Under the pieces are notes generated by a model. The model was not told the DNA's origin. It saw only the letters and a list, made by a program, of their open reading frames with translations, and did no database searches. DNA of 64,000 nt, taken from Actinomycetota bacterium (GTDB lineage: Bacteria > Actinomycetota > Thermoleophilia > Solirubrobacterales > JACPNS01). The DNA lies in contig JACQZY010000006.1 in assembly GCA_016213645.1 (NCBI GenBank), positions 16,375 to 80,374 on the forward strand, in the 5' to 3' direction. Positions 10,609-18,696 of the stretch are shown here, piece by piece. How positions within the stretch are numbered: the stretch's first letter is position 1; the number at the start of each line of letters is the position of its first letter. The position numbers were made by a program, and so were the translations under genes.

Positions 10609-12303
10609 CTAAACCGCAGCCAACAGCTCTCGCGCGTGCCGCCGCGCGCCAGCATCTTCTCCGGCAGCGCCGAGCATGCGGCAAAGCTCATTCACCACCT
10701 CCTCCGCATCGAGCCTGCGTACTTCGGCGCGCGATTCACCATCCCGAGCGCACTTCTCGATCTGAAAATGTCTGGACGCCGCCGACGCGACCTGCGGCAG
10801 GTGAGTAATGCAGATCACCTGGCGATCCGCGCCGAGCGCGCGCAACCGCTCACCGACTGCACGGGCGGTATGACCGCCGATTCCGGCATCGATCTCGTCG
10901 AACACGAAGGTGCGGTCGTCGCGCCCGCCAGAAGCCGTAAGCAACGCAAGCATCACGCGCGAGAGCTCGCCGCCTGAAGCCGTTTCGCGCAACGGAGCCG
11001 GAGCGATTCCAGGATTCGGCGCGATCATGAACTCGACGGCGTCTGCGCCGCCCGGACCGACCTCGTCGAAATCGGTCTCGATCGAGATCTCGAACGTCAC
11101 CTCGGCAAGCGCGAGTTCCTTCAGACGCTCTCGCACCGCCGCGGCGAGTTTCGGTGCGGCTTTGCGGCGTGCCGCGGAGACTGTCTTCGAGAGCGACCGC
11201 TGGCGCTCATCCACCGCCACCAACGCTCCAGAGACACCGTCGATGCGTTCGCGCGAGCCCGAGAGCCTCGCGCGGTCTTCGCGGCATCGCTCCGCATGCT
11301 CGACCACCAGCGCGAGCTCGCCTCCGTGCTTCCTGATCAGCCGCTCGTAGATATCGAGGCGTTCCTCAACGTGGGCCAGCCGCTCCGGATCGTCCGCCAA
11401 GCCTTCGCCGTAGGCGCGCAGGTCCGCGGCGGCGTCCTGGAGGTCGATCGCCAGCGCGCCGATCCGTTGCGCGAGCCCGGCGAGCGCCGCGTCATCGTCG
11501 CCCGCGTCGGCTAGCCGCGCGGCCGCGGCGGCCGCGAGCGCCGAGGCTCCGCCGGCGTCGTCGTCGTCGCTGAGCGCCGCCAGCGCCCCCTCGCCGGCGG
11601 CACGCAACGAATCGACCGACCGCAGCTTGTCACGCTCGGCACGCAGCGACACGTACTCGGCCGCTTCGGGCTGAACTTCGTCGATCTCGGCGAGTTCGAA
11701 CTCGATCAGGCCGAGCTCGCGCTCACGGCGGCCGTCCACCAGCTCCAGCTCCGCCAGCTCGCGTCGCAGCTCGCGCACGTCGCCGTGCAACTTGCACAGC
11801 TCGGTGACACGATCACGGTGGGCGCCGCCGCAGAAACCGTCAAGCGTCGCCAATTGAGATCCTGTCAACGTCAATTTGCGGTGCTCGTGCTGACCGAAAA
11901 ACGATACGAGCGCGCCACCGAGCAGTCGTAGATCGGCGGCGGTGGCGAATCTGCCCTCGATGTAGGCCCGAGTGCGGCCTTCCGTCGAGACTCGCCTGGC
12001 CAGCGCGACCTCGGTGGCAGATGAATCCGGCATGCGCTCGGCGATATCCGCAAACTCCGGCCGCGAAAGCAGGCCGGGCGGGATTTCGAATACGCCTTCG
12101 ACATACGCCTCTTGCGCGCCGGGCCGCACGATGCCCTTGCGGGACTTGCCGCCCAACAGCAGATCGACGGCGTGCGCGAGTACGGTCTTGCCCGCTCCGG
12201 TCTCGCCGGTGATGGCATTGAAGCCGGGGTCCAGCGACAGCTCGGCGCGCTCGATCAGCAGAAGGTTTTCGATCCGGAGTTCAACCAGCACTTCAATATT
12301 CAT
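10609..12303 (-). CDS. recN: DNA repair protein RecN
   Basis: SMC-like ATPase that acts at double-strand breaks. The 564-residue protein has the Walker A motif GETGAGKT near residue 34, a long coiled-coil middle (about 170-400, for example GRRERELGLIEFELAEIDEV), the ABC signature region (ASGGELSRVMLALL), Walker B with FVFDEIDAGIGG, and the switch ICITHLPQVAS. Start ATG at 12301-12303. A perfect SOS box (12319-12332) lies 15 bp upstream of the start codon, so LexA repression and induction by DNA damage are likely. It is followed by steA with a 65-bp gap and preceded by nadK, the usual actinobacterial order. Confidence 0.97.
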   Translation of the reverse strand: MNIEVLVELRIENLLLIERAELSLDPGFNAITGETGAGKTVLAHAVDLLLGGKSRKGIVRPGAQEAYVEGVFEIPPGLLSRPEFADIAERMPDSSATEVALARRVSTEGRTRAYIEGRFATAADLRLLGGALVSFFGQHEHRKLTLTGSQLATLDGFCGGAHRDRVTELCKLHGDVRELRRELAELELVDGRRERELGLIEFELAEIDEVQPEAAEYVSLRAERDKLRSVDSLRAAGEGALAALSDDDDAGGASALAAAAAARLADAGDDDAALAGLAQRIGALAIDLQDAAADLRAYGEGLADDPERLAHVEERLDIYERLIRKHGGELALVVEHAERCREDRARLSGSRERIDGVSGALVAVDERQRSLSKTVSAARRKAAPKLAAAVRERLKELALAEVTFEISIETDFDEVGPGGADAVEFMIAPNPGIAPAPLRETASGGELSRVMLALLTASGGRDDRTFVFDEIDAGIGGHTARAVGERLRALGADRQVICITHLPQVASAASRHFQIEKCARDGESRAEVRRLDAEEVVNELCRMLGAAGEDAGARRHARELLAAV

Positions 12304-12318
12304 ACCGACGCCGCCGGA

Positions 12319-12332
12319 CGAACAAATGTTCG
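12319..12332. promoter_or_regulatory. LexA (SOS) box upstream of recN
   Basis: CGAACAAATGTTCG is an exact match to the Gram-positive/actinobacterial SOS box CGAAC-RNRY-GTTCG. It is palindromic in its outer ten bases and sits 15 bp before the recN ATG, so LexA bound here would block transcription of recN. Confidence 0.85.
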
Positions 12333-12351
12333 CCTCACGACGCGCGAGCGG

Positions 12352-13203
12352 TCAGGACGCCAGCTTGCCGAACTTGTCCCTGAATCGCTGATAGAAGCTG
12401 CTGCCCGGTAACTGCGCCAGAGCCACAAGGTCGTTTTCGAACGTCAGGTCCGCCGTTGCGCCCACCGGCAGCGTGCCCACGATCAAACCATCGATCATTA
12501 TCTCCAACTCGTCGATCCGCCCGGCATTGGTGACGGCCAGTGGATCGCCCGGCGCGGCCACCATCGCCCGCGCCGTCAAAGTGTGCGGCGCGATAAAGCT
12601 GACGACGTATCCGGCCACGCCCCAGGCGAGGATCGGCCCGCTGTTGGCGAGGTTGTAGCCGGTAGATCCCGCCGGAGTGGCAGCGACCACGCCGTCACAG
12701 CGCACGCGGCCGACCGGTTCTCCGGCCAGCGCGTACGCGATCTCTGCGACACGCGCGTCGCGCGGACGGTCGAAGGCCACGTCGTTGACGGCGAGAAAGT
12801 CGAGATCGGCATAACGCATCCGCAGCGCCGGCAGCCGAAGCACGTCGTAGTCGCCGGTCAGCGCACGCCGGATACCGTCGTCGAGTTCGTCGGGCTCAAC
12901 CGTGGTCAAGAAGCCGATCGTGCCGAAGTTGAACCCAAACGTCGGAACGCCCGTCCCCGCGAACGTCCTCAACGAGCGCAAAATCGAGCCGTCTCCACCC
13001 AGCACGATCGAGACGTCGATCCGTTCGTTCCCGAAATCCGCGACCGGCGTGATGCGCTCGCCGACCGGAAGATGCTCGCGCGTCGTGTCCATTTCGTCAA
13101 ACAGCAGCTCACAGTCGTGCTCGGCCGCCAGCTCGCGCAACCGCGCAATCGCCGGGATTGCGTGTTCATGCGGAAAGTGGTGTGTGATCACGGCGGCGCG
13201 CAT
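12352..13203 (-). CDS. nadK: NAD kinase
   Basis: Phosphorylates NAD to NADP in the cytoplasm. The 283-residue protein has the catalytic GGDGS motif at about residues 69-73 (VLGGDGSILRSL), FGFNFGTIGFLT, the NDVAFDRP segment and PAGSTGYNLANSGPI, all hallmarks of the family. It ends 49 bp before recN starts and begins 3 bp after the tlyA stop, so tlyA, nadK and probably recN share transcripts, with recN also having its own SOS-controlled promoter. Confidence 0.96.
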   Translation of the reverse strand: MRAAVITHHFPHEHAIPAIARLRELAAEHDCELLFDEMDTTREHLPVGERITPVADFGNERIDVSIVLGGDGSILRSLRTFAGTGVPTFGFNFGTIGFLTTVEPDELDDGIRRALTGDYDVLRLPALRMRYADLDFLAVNDVAFDRPRDARVAEIAYALAGEPVGRVRCDGVVAATPAGSTGYNLANSGPILAWGVAGYVVSFIAPHTLTARAMVAAPGDPLAVTNAGRIDELEIMIDGLIVGTLPVGATADLTFENDLVALAQLPGSSFYQRFRDKFGKLAS

Positions 13204-13206
13204 TCG

Positions 13207-14016
13207 TCAGCTTTCGTCGGTGCCTGCTTCGACTCTTCCGGCGAGCGCCTGAAGATCCTGCACGTCACCGTCGCGACCCGCCTCGGCGAGCCAAAGAAAA
13301 CTTTCGCGATTACCGGCCGGACCCGGCAACCCGGACGACGTCGCGTCGAGCACGGAAAGGCCCAGTGCTCGTGCCGCCCCGGCGGCCTGCGCGATCGCGT
13401 CCACGCGCGCTGCGCGTTCACGCACCACCCCACCTTTGCCGACGCGCTCTCGCCCCACCTCGAACTGTGGCTTCACGAGCGCGAGCATGTCGAACCGTTC
13501 GGCTGCGCAGGCAACGATCGCGGGAAGCACCTTCGCGAGCGAGATGAAAGAAAGATCGACGACGATCAGATCAGGCCGATACGGAAGTTCTTCCGGCGAC
13601 AGTTCACGCACGTTGCGGCGTTCGATCACGGTCACACGCGGGTGCTCGCGCAGCGACCAGTGCAGTTCGCCGTAGGCCACGTCCACCGCGACCACGTGCT
13701 CCGCCTCGCGTTGCAGAAGACAATCCGTAAACCCCCCGGTTGAAGCGCCCGCGTCAAGCGCCTTGTGGCCGGCGATCTCCAGCTCCGCAAAGGCGTTCAG
13801 CGCATTTTCAAGCTTGATGCCACCGCGCGAGACGTACCGATCCCTACGCGCCAGGCGAAACACCGCGTCACCGGCGACCATCTGCCCGGGTTTGTCGATT
13901 CTGCGGCCGCCGCGTTCGAGCATCACGTCGCCGGCCAGCACCGCGGCGGCGGCCTTCGCGCGAGACTCGAAGTGGCCGCGCTCCACGAGCAGGAGATCAA
14001 CTCGTTGCTTGGACAT
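13207..14016 (-). CDS. tlyA: TlyA-family rRNA 2'-O-methyltransferase
   Basis: Cytidine 2'-O-methyltransferase acting on rRNA. In mycobacteria TlyA modifies 16S and 23S rRNA and its loss gives capreomycin resistance. The 269-residue protein has an N-terminal S4 RNA-binding domain (residues 1-65, QRVDLLLVERGHFESRAKA) and a Rossmann methyltransferase domain with motif I DAGASTGGFTDCLL, VVDLSFISL, and ALVKPQFEVGRE. The ATG at 14014-14016 is preceded by a TAAGAT sequence seven bases upstream. With no visible ribosome binding site, this fits a leaderless transcript, although no good -35 is present. The gene heads the tlyA-nadK-recN group. Confidence 0.95.
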   Translation of the reverse strand: MSKQRVDLLLVERGHFESRAKAAAAVLAGDVMLERGGRRIDKPGQMVAGDAVFRLARRDRYVSRGGIKLENALNAFAELEIAGHKALDAGASTGGFTDCLLQREAEHVVAVDVAYGELHWSLREHPRVTVIERRNVRELSPEELPYRPDLIVVDLSFISLAKVLPAIVACAAERFDMLALVKPQFEVGRERVGKGGVVRERAARVDAIAQAAGAARALGLSVLDATSSGLPGPAGNRESFLWLAEAGRDGDVQDLQALAGRVEAGTDES

Positions 14017-14084
14017 GCTCGCGATCTTAGGCCGACTTTCACCGCTCGCGGACGGCCGGACGAAAAAGCCCTCAAGAAAGAGGA

Positions 14085-14107
14085 AGACCCGGCGTTTGGC
14101 CGGGTCT
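14085..14107 (-). terminator. Hairpin downstream of dxs, probable terminator
   Basis: AGACCCGGC and GCCGGGTCT form a perfect 9-bp stem with a 5-base loop. Read on the minus strand it is followed by TCCTCTTTCTT, a moderately T-rich tail, so it could end the dxs transcript before tlyA. On the plus strand the same hairpin lies just before a GGGGAGG ribosome binding site, so it could alternatively be a 5' leader structure for the small ORF at 14129. Confidence 0.5.
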
Positions 14108-14128
14108 AGCTCTGGGGAGGATACTGCT

Positions 14129-14218
14129 ATGTCTCTGCGGGGATCTCTACAAGGGGGGGGGAGTCGAGATTCCGCGGGATGCCGGTTCCTAAAAGCTGGA
14201 GACGACTTCCGTATCTGA
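14129..14218 (+). CDS. Candidate 29-residue small ORF
   Basis: An ATG at 14129-14131 is preceded eight bases upstream by GGGGAGG, one of the best Shine-Dalgarno sequences in the window, and by a 9-bp hairpin. The frame encodes 29 residues beginning MSLRGSLQGGGSRD and ends at TGA 14216-14218. No family is recognised and there is no membrane segment. A run of nine G inside codons 8-11 makes the frame sensitive to slippage or sequencing error. It could be a leader peptide or a real small protein. The orientation is opposite to both neighbours, so it would need its own promoter. Confidence 0.35.
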   Translation: MSLRGSLQGGGSRDSAGCRFLKAGDDFRI

Positions 14219-14315
14219 TGTAAATGTAGGCGCGTTTGTGTGACGCGTGTGTGATTTGGCGCACATTGGTCAAAATGCGCTTAAGAATGCGCTTTTGACC
14301 GGTCTCGAATCGCCG

Positions 14316-16295
14316 TTAGGGCGCGGTGGCACCCCAGCGGCTACCGAGCCGGTCCGCCACGCGCCGCGCCACCGATTCGCCGGTGAATCCGACTTCCTCT
14401 TGCAGCAGTGCGGGCGAGCCGTGCGTGACGTAACGGTCGGGCAAACCGATCCGTAGCGTCGGCACCGCGAGACCACTGTCAGCGAGATGCTCCAGCACGC
14501 CCGCGCCAAAACCACCGGCGAGCGCGTTTTCCTCCACTGTCACAAGCAGACGGTGCCCGGCCGCGAGTTCGTTGACGAGCTCCGTGTCCAAAGGCTTCGC
14601 GAAGCGAGCATCCGCGACCGTCGCCTCAATGCCCTGCACTTCCAGCAGCGCGGCCGCCTGGATCGCCACGCCGACGCCGGTCCCGTAGCCGAGCAAAGCC
14701 ACCGATCCGTCGCCCCTGGCCAACACCTCGCCGACGCCGATGTCGACGCGCTCGGGGCGCTCGGGCAGCGGCACACCAACGGCGTTGCCGCGCGGGTAGC
14801 GAATCGCCACCGGACCATCGTCGTGGAGCAGTGCCGTGTGCAACATGTCCACGAGCATCGCCTCGTCGCGCGGCGCCATCAGCGTGATGTTCGGCAGATG
14901 ACGCAGGTATGAAACATCAAACGAACCATGATGCGTAGGACCGTCGTCGCCCACCAGACCGGCACGGTCAAGCGCGAATACGACGTTGAGGTTCTGTAAA
15001 CAGACGTCGTGCACGATCTGGTCGTAGGCGCGCTGCAAAAATGTCGAGTAAATCGCCACCACGGGTTTCATGCCCTGCAACGCCATTCCGGCTGCCAAAA
15101 GCACCGCGTGTTGTTCGGCGATGCCGACGTCGAAGTAGCGGTCGGGCATCTCCTTTTGCAGGATCGACAGCCCGGTGCCGGTGTTCATCGCCGCGGTGAT
15201 GCCCGCGACGCGCTCATCGCGGCGGCACTCGCGCACGATCGCCTCGCCGAAGACCTTTGTGTACTGCGGTGGAAGCTTCTTCCTCGCGGCCCCGTTGGGC
15301 GTCGTAACGGGCACTTCGATCGCGGGCTTGCGGTCAACGATCCCGTTCGGCTTGACCGCGTGCCACTGTTCCATGCCTTCGAGCCCGCCTTCTTCGGCCG
15401 GGGCGAAGCCCTTGCCCTTGACGGTGGCGATATGCACGACAACTGGCCGGTCGGCCGCCAGCGCCTCGCCGATCGCCGTGCGCAGCGCCGCAACGTCGTG
15501 ACCGTCGATCACGCCGGTGTAAGCGAAGTCGAGCTCCTCCCAGAACAGCCCCGGAGCCCAAAACGCCTTAAACGATTCTTTGACCTGAGGGCCGAGACGC
15601 TCAAACGCCGCGCCGATCCCGGCCGGTAGCTTGGTCAGGCCCTTCTCGGCATTGTCGCGAGCGCGATAAAGCTTGGGATTCAGCCGAACGCGGTTGAAGG
15701 AACGCGAAAGCGCGCCCACGTTCGGTGATATCGACATACCGTTGTCGTTGAGGATCACGACCATCGGCGTGCCCATGCCGCCGGCGTGATGGATCGCCTC
15801 GAAAGCGACGCCTCCGGTCATCGAACCGTCACCGATTACAGCTACGACCTTGCCGTCCTCGCCGTGTTTGCGGCGCATTGCCTCCTTAAGACCGACCGCG
15901 TACGAGATCGAAGTCGACGCGTGGCCGGCGCCGGCCGCGTCGTGCTCCGACTCCTCGATATTGCAGAAGGGCGCGAGTCCGCCGTACTTCCTGATCGTGT
16001 GCAGCTGCTCGCCGCGACCGGTAAGAATCTTGTGCGGATAGGCCTGGTGGCCCACGTCCCAGATCACTTTGTCCTTCGGCGACTCAAGCAGTGAGTGCAG
16101 GGCCACGGAAAGCTCACATACACCGAGATTGGCGCCGAAGTGACCGCCGATCTCTCCGACGGTGTCGATCAGTTGCTCGCGCACTTCCTGCGCGATCTGC
16201 TGCAGCTCCGCGTCGGTCCGGCCCTTCAGGTCCTGAGGACCCTTGACCGAGGGCAGGAGCGGGCTTGGGGGGATGTTCTCTGTTTGCTTTGCCAT
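14316..16295 (-). CDS. dxs: 1-deoxy-D-xylulose-5-phosphate synthase
   Basis: Condenses pyruvate and glyceraldehyde 3-phosphate to DXP, the first step of the MEP isoprenoid pathway, using thiamin diphosphate. The 659-residue protein shows the transketolase N-terminal domain (GHFGANLGVCELSVAL, WDVGHQAYPHKILTGR), the TPP motif GDGSMTGG, the pyrimidine domain (DVGIAEQHAVLLAAGMA, ALDRAGLVGDDGPTHHG) and a C-terminal domain. The start MAKQTENIPP (ATG 16293-16295) lies 4 bp after the ispA stop and fits the family. A longer reading into ispA was rejected. With ispA next door, the block makes both the precursor and the prenyl chain. A hairpin at 14085-14107 probably ends the transcript. Confidence 0.97.
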   Translation of the reverse strand: MAKQTENIPPSPLLPSVKGPQDLKGRTDAELQQIAQEVREQLIDTVGEIGGHFGANLGVCELSVALHSLLESPKDKVIWDVGHQAYPHKILTGRGEQLHTIRKYGGLAPFCNIEESEHDAAGAGHASTSISYAVGLKEAMRRKHGEDGKVVAVIGDGSMTGGVAFEAIHHAGGMGTPMVVILNDNGMSISPNVGALSRSFNRVRLNPKLYRARDNAEKGLTKLPAGIGAAFERLGPQVKESFKAFWAPGLFWEELDFAYTGVIDGHDVAALRTAIGEALAADRPVVVHIATVKGKGFAPAEEGGLEGMEQWHAVKPNGIVDRKPAIEVPVTTPNGAARKKLPPQYTKVFGEAIVRECRRDERVAGITAAMNTGTGLSILQKEMPDRYFDVGIAEQHAVLLAAGMALQGMKPVVAIYSTFLQRAYDQIVHDVCLQNLNVVFALDRAGLVGDDGPTHHGSFDVSYLRHLPNITLMAPRDEAMLVDMLHTALLHDDGPVAIRYPRGNAVGVPLPERPERVDIGVGEVLARGDGSVALLGYGTGVGVAIQAAALLEVQGIEATVADARFAKPLDTELVNELAAGHRLLVTVEENALAGGFGAGVLEHLADSGLAVPTLRIGLPDRYVTHGSPALLQEEVGFTGESVARRVADRLGSRWGATAP

Positions 16296-16299
16296 TTGG

Positions 16300-17226
16300 C
16301 TAGCGGTCTCGGCTGTATATGTATTCGCTGACGGCCTGAAGGCCACTGACGTCACCACGAAGATCAATAGCCGCAAAAGATTCTTTCACGCGGCGGTGAC
16401 TTTCGCTCGCAAGTTCCCTTGCACGTCCGAGGCCGAAGGTACTCACATATGTCGCTTTACCGTGCCGCTCGTCGCTGCCACTTGGTTTGCCGAGGTCGGC
16501 GTCCGAGCCGGTGACGTCAAGGATATCGTCGATTATCTGAAAAAGCATTCCCAATTCCGCGGTAAATATCGTCAGTTTCTCAACCGTGTCGACCGGCGCC
16601 CCCAGCGCGAGTGCGGCGCCGCGCACCGAAGCCACAATCAGACGGCCGGTCTTCAGGCGGTGCATATCGGTCAACTGGTCGGCGGTTTTTACCTCGCCGG
16701 CGATGTCGATGAACTGACCACCGACCATTCCCGACGCCCCGGTGGCCAGCAGCAACTCGTCGAGCGCCGCGATCACGTCGGCCGGATCGCCCTGCTGCCG
16801 CGACGTAACCAGACGCAGAGCTTCCGCAAACAGCGCGTCCCCCGCGAGGATCGCCACGTTCTCGCCGAACTTCACGTGACAGGTGGGCTTGCCGCGGCGC
16901 AGTTCGTCGTCGTCCATCGCCGGTAGGTCGTCGTGGATCAGACTGTAAGTGTGGATCAGTTCCAGCGCCGCCGCGAACGGCATCACCGCTCCCGGGTCGT
17001 GTCCCAAGGCTTCGGCGGTGCACAACGCGAGCACGGGCCGCACGCGTTTGCCGCCTGCAAGCAGCGAATAGCGCATCGCCTCGGTCACCCCGTCGACTGG
17101 TTCGCCCCGCGAAAACTCGAGCCGTTCCAAATAGGCGTCCACGACCAGCCGCTTGCCTTCGGGAAATCCGGCCTGTACCGACTCCGAAGACCGATCGCTC
17201 ACAATGCCGCCCGCCGACTCGCTCAC
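16300..17226 (-). CDS. ispA: Polyprenyl (farnesyl/geranylgeranyl) diphosphate synthase
   Basis: Trans-prenyltransferase of 308 residues that condenses IPP with allylic diphosphates. The first aspartate-rich motif is at 99-106 (IHDDLPAMDDDELRRGK), the second is DDILDVTGSDADLGK, and MRYSLLAGGKRVRP near residue 51 binds IPP. Residues just before the first motif (TYSLIHDD) suggest a short-chain (C15-C20) product, but the exact chain length cannot be read reliably. It lies between the xseB-like gene (19 bp) and dxs (4 bp), the standard nusB-xseB-ispA-dxs arrangement. Confidence 0.93.
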   Translation of the reverse strand: MSESAGGIVSDRSSESVQAGFPEGKRLVVDAYLERLEFSRGEPVDGVTEAMRYSLLAGGKRVRPVLALCTAEALGHDPGAVMPFAAALELIHTYSLIHDDLPAMDDDELRRGKPTCHVKFGENVAILAGDALFAEALRLVTSRQQGDPADVIAALDELLLATGASGMVGGQFIDIAGEVKTADQLTDMHRLKTGRLIVASVRGAALALGAPVDTVEKLTIFTAELGMLFQIIDDILDVTGSDADLGKPSGSDERHGKATYVSTFGLGRARELASESHRRVKESFAAIDLRGDVSGLQAVSEYIYSRDR

Positions 17227-17245
17227 CGCACCGGCCGCCTCGCGC

Positions 17246-17488
17246 TCACCGAGTCGAGGCGTCCAGCACAGAGGCCGCGCGGGTGGCGAGATCGTTCAGT
17301 TCACGAAGCCGCAGCTCAAGTGCGGCGGCGTCAAGCTCGTTTTCCCGCAGCGCGCCGACCTGGCTTTTCAGCTCGCCGATCAGCGACTCGAGTTCGGCCA
17401 GCGGACCCGCGGCTTCGCCGGGCGCCGAAACCTGGGTTTCTGCGTGATCGCCGTCACGATCGATGATTTCGACGGGGTCGTCGTTCAT
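17246..17488 (-). CDS. XseB-like protein (exonuclease VII small-subunit family, divergent)
   Basis: An 80-residue protein with an acidic, disordered first 30 residues and a helical, coiled-coil remainder (PLAELESLIGELKSQVGALR, then ENELDAAALELRLREL). The pattern of a leucine-rich helix, a short turn with E-L-D, and a second helix ending in ASVLD resembles XseB. The place between nusB (4-bp ATGA overlap) and ispA is the usual xseB locus. The large subunit xseA, normally immediately upstream, is absent, since nusB abuts directly. So either xseA is elsewhere or this protein has another partner. Identification is by position and weak sequence similarity only. Confidence 0.6.
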   Translation of the reverse strand: MNDDPVEIIDRDGDHAETQVSAPGEAAGPLAELESLIGELKSQVGALRENELDAAALELRLRELNDLATRAASVLDASTR

Positions 17489-17874
17489 GCCTCAGAAACT
17501 CCGTTCGCTTGCCGCATGATCGCGCCCAGGATACCGTTGATGAACTTCGGCGCGTCGGCTCCGCAATATTGCTTAGCGAGTTCGACGGCTTCGTCTACGG
17601 CCACTTCGGCGGGCACGTCGCCCCCGCTCTGCATCTCGTGAATGGCCAGTCGCAGGATGTTGCGTTCCAGCGGCGCGATCCGCTCAAGCGGCCAGTCGCG
17701 CGCGTATTCGCGAATCACGTTGTCGATGCGATCACGTTCGGCCAGCGTTTCCGCCGCCAAATTCCGCGTGAATTCCGTCGCCTCCCGCTCGAACAGCGAT
17801 TCCAGTTCGCGGCCGGTGAGATCGTGCTGATACAGCGCGAATACCGCAAGCCGCCGCTGGTCGGACCTACGCAC
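17485..17874 (-). CDS. nusB: Transcription antitermination protein NusB
   Basis: A 129-residue all-helical protein that binds the boxA of rRNA leaders with NusE (S10). Family features are MRRSDQRRLAVFALYQHDLTG at the start, RIAPLERNILRLAIHEM in the middle and AVDEAVELAKQYCGADAPKF, then INGILGAI near the end. Start codon is GTG at 17872-17874, overlapping the efp stop by 8 bp. The xseB-like start overlaps its stop by 4 bp. Tight coupling implies an efp-nusB-xseB-ispA-dxs operon. Confidence 0.95.
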   Translation of the reverse strand: MRRSDQRRLAVFALYQHDLTGRELESLFEREATEFTRNLAAETLAERDRIDNVIREYARDWPLERIAPLERNILRLAIHEMQSGGDVPAEVAVDEAVELAKQYCGADAPKFINGILGAIMRQANGVSEA

Positions 17875-18427
17875 GCGACATGTACTCGCCGCTGCGGGTG
17901 TCGATCTTCACACGATCGCCGACGTTCAGAAACAGCGGCACCATAATTGTCTTGCCGGTCTCCAGCACGGCCTGCTTGTTACCGCCGCCGCTGACCGTAT
18001 CGCCCTTTACGCCGGGCTCCGTCTCGGTGATCGCAAGCTCCACGGACGCCGACAACTGCAGGCCGCTGAATTCGCTGTCGATATACAGCGCCTCGACTTC
18101 GGTGTTGGGCTGCACGTAGCCGAGATCGTCTTCGATCTTCGCCATCGGCACGGCCAGCTGGTCAAAGGTCTCGTTGTCCATGAAGTGCGCGTCTCCGCCG
18201 TCGCTGTAAAGGAACTGCATCTTCTTGACTTCAGTGCGCACGGCGCGGAACTTCTCGCCCGCGCGGAAGGTTTTGTCGATCACGTTTCCATCGGACGTGC
18301 GCTTGAGTTTGGTGCGTACGAACGCGCCGCCTTTGCCGGGCTTGACGTGCTGAAACTCGATGATCTTGAAGACGGTGCCGTCGACCTCGATGTGATTGCC
18401 GTTCTTGAACTGATTGGTGCTGATCAT
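17867..18427 (-). CDS. efp: Elongation factor P
   Basis: Relieves ribosome stalling at proline runs. The 186-residue protein has the three-barrel EF-P layout: a KOW-like domain (MISTNQFKNGNHIEVDGTVF) with the tip loop HVKPGKGGAFVRTK, whose Lys32 is the residue modified in some bacteria, then OB domains with IEDDLGYVQPNTEVEALYID and the C-terminal TRSGEYMSRA. ATG at 18425-18427 is clear from alignment, with GAGGAAGAG about 14 bases upstream. A reading extended by 50 residues upstream has no homology. A small membrane-protein gene precedes it on the same strand. Confidence 0.97.
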   Translation of the reverse strand: MISTNQFKNGNHIEVDGTVFKIIEFQHVKPGKGGAFVRTKLKRTSDGNVIDKTFRAGEKFRAVRTEVKKMQFLYSDGGDAHFMDNETFDQLAVPMAKIEDDLGYVQPNTEVEALYIDSEFSGLQLSASVELAITETEPGVKGDTVSGGGNKQAVLETGKTIMVPLFLNVGDRVKIDTRSGEYMSRA

Positions 18428-18486
18428 GTGTTTGCTTCGAAACTCTTCCTCGATTAGGCGTGCGGACCGATCAAGCCTACAGCCCC

Positions 18487-18606
18487 TCAACCGCGTGAGC
18501 GATTGCGCACACGCTGCCAAAGCACGGCCGCAGCGAGCAGAATCAGCGGTGTCAGGTAAAGCATTCCGGCCAGCCAATGGCCCGCGTGCGCGACAGGTCC
18601 CGACAC
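18487..18606 (-). CDS. 39-residue single-pass membrane protein
   Basis: A short open reading frame with GTG start (18604-18606) and TGA stop (18487-18489). A strong ribosome binding site, AGGGGGA, ends four bases before the GTG. The product starts VSGPVAHAGHWLAGMLYLTP (first residue read as Met), continues into a clear membrane helix of about 18 residues (LYLTPLILLAAAVLW), and ends with a basic cytoplasmic tail QRVRNRSRG. Positive charges inside and a short outside segment are consistent with a real small membrane protein. It lies between pepQ (90 bp) and efp (59 bp), all on the minus strand. The function is unknown. Confidence 0.72.
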   Translation of the reverse strand: MSGPVAHAGHWLAGMLYLTPLILLAAAVLWQRVRNRSRG

Positions 18607-18696
18607 GAAGTCCCCCTAGCTCTCGGCGCCTGGCGATCTATCTATGTAAGCGGCCACATGCCGAGATTAGTGAAGCCCGCCGTCGCCACCGGAGCC

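Larger units (their letters stand above)
14017..14315. other. 299-bp gap between dxs and tlyA
   Basis: Holds a strong hairpin (14085-14107), a plus-strand small open reading frame with a good ribosome binding site (14129-14218), and a run of nine G (14153-14161). Apart from the TAAGAT before tlyA nothing else was recognised. Confidence 0.6.

Noticed and set aside
12583..13743. A 386-codon plus-strand frame opposite nadK and tlyA
   Set aside because: It is antisense to two certain genes, has no family resemblance and reflects GC-rich third-position bias.
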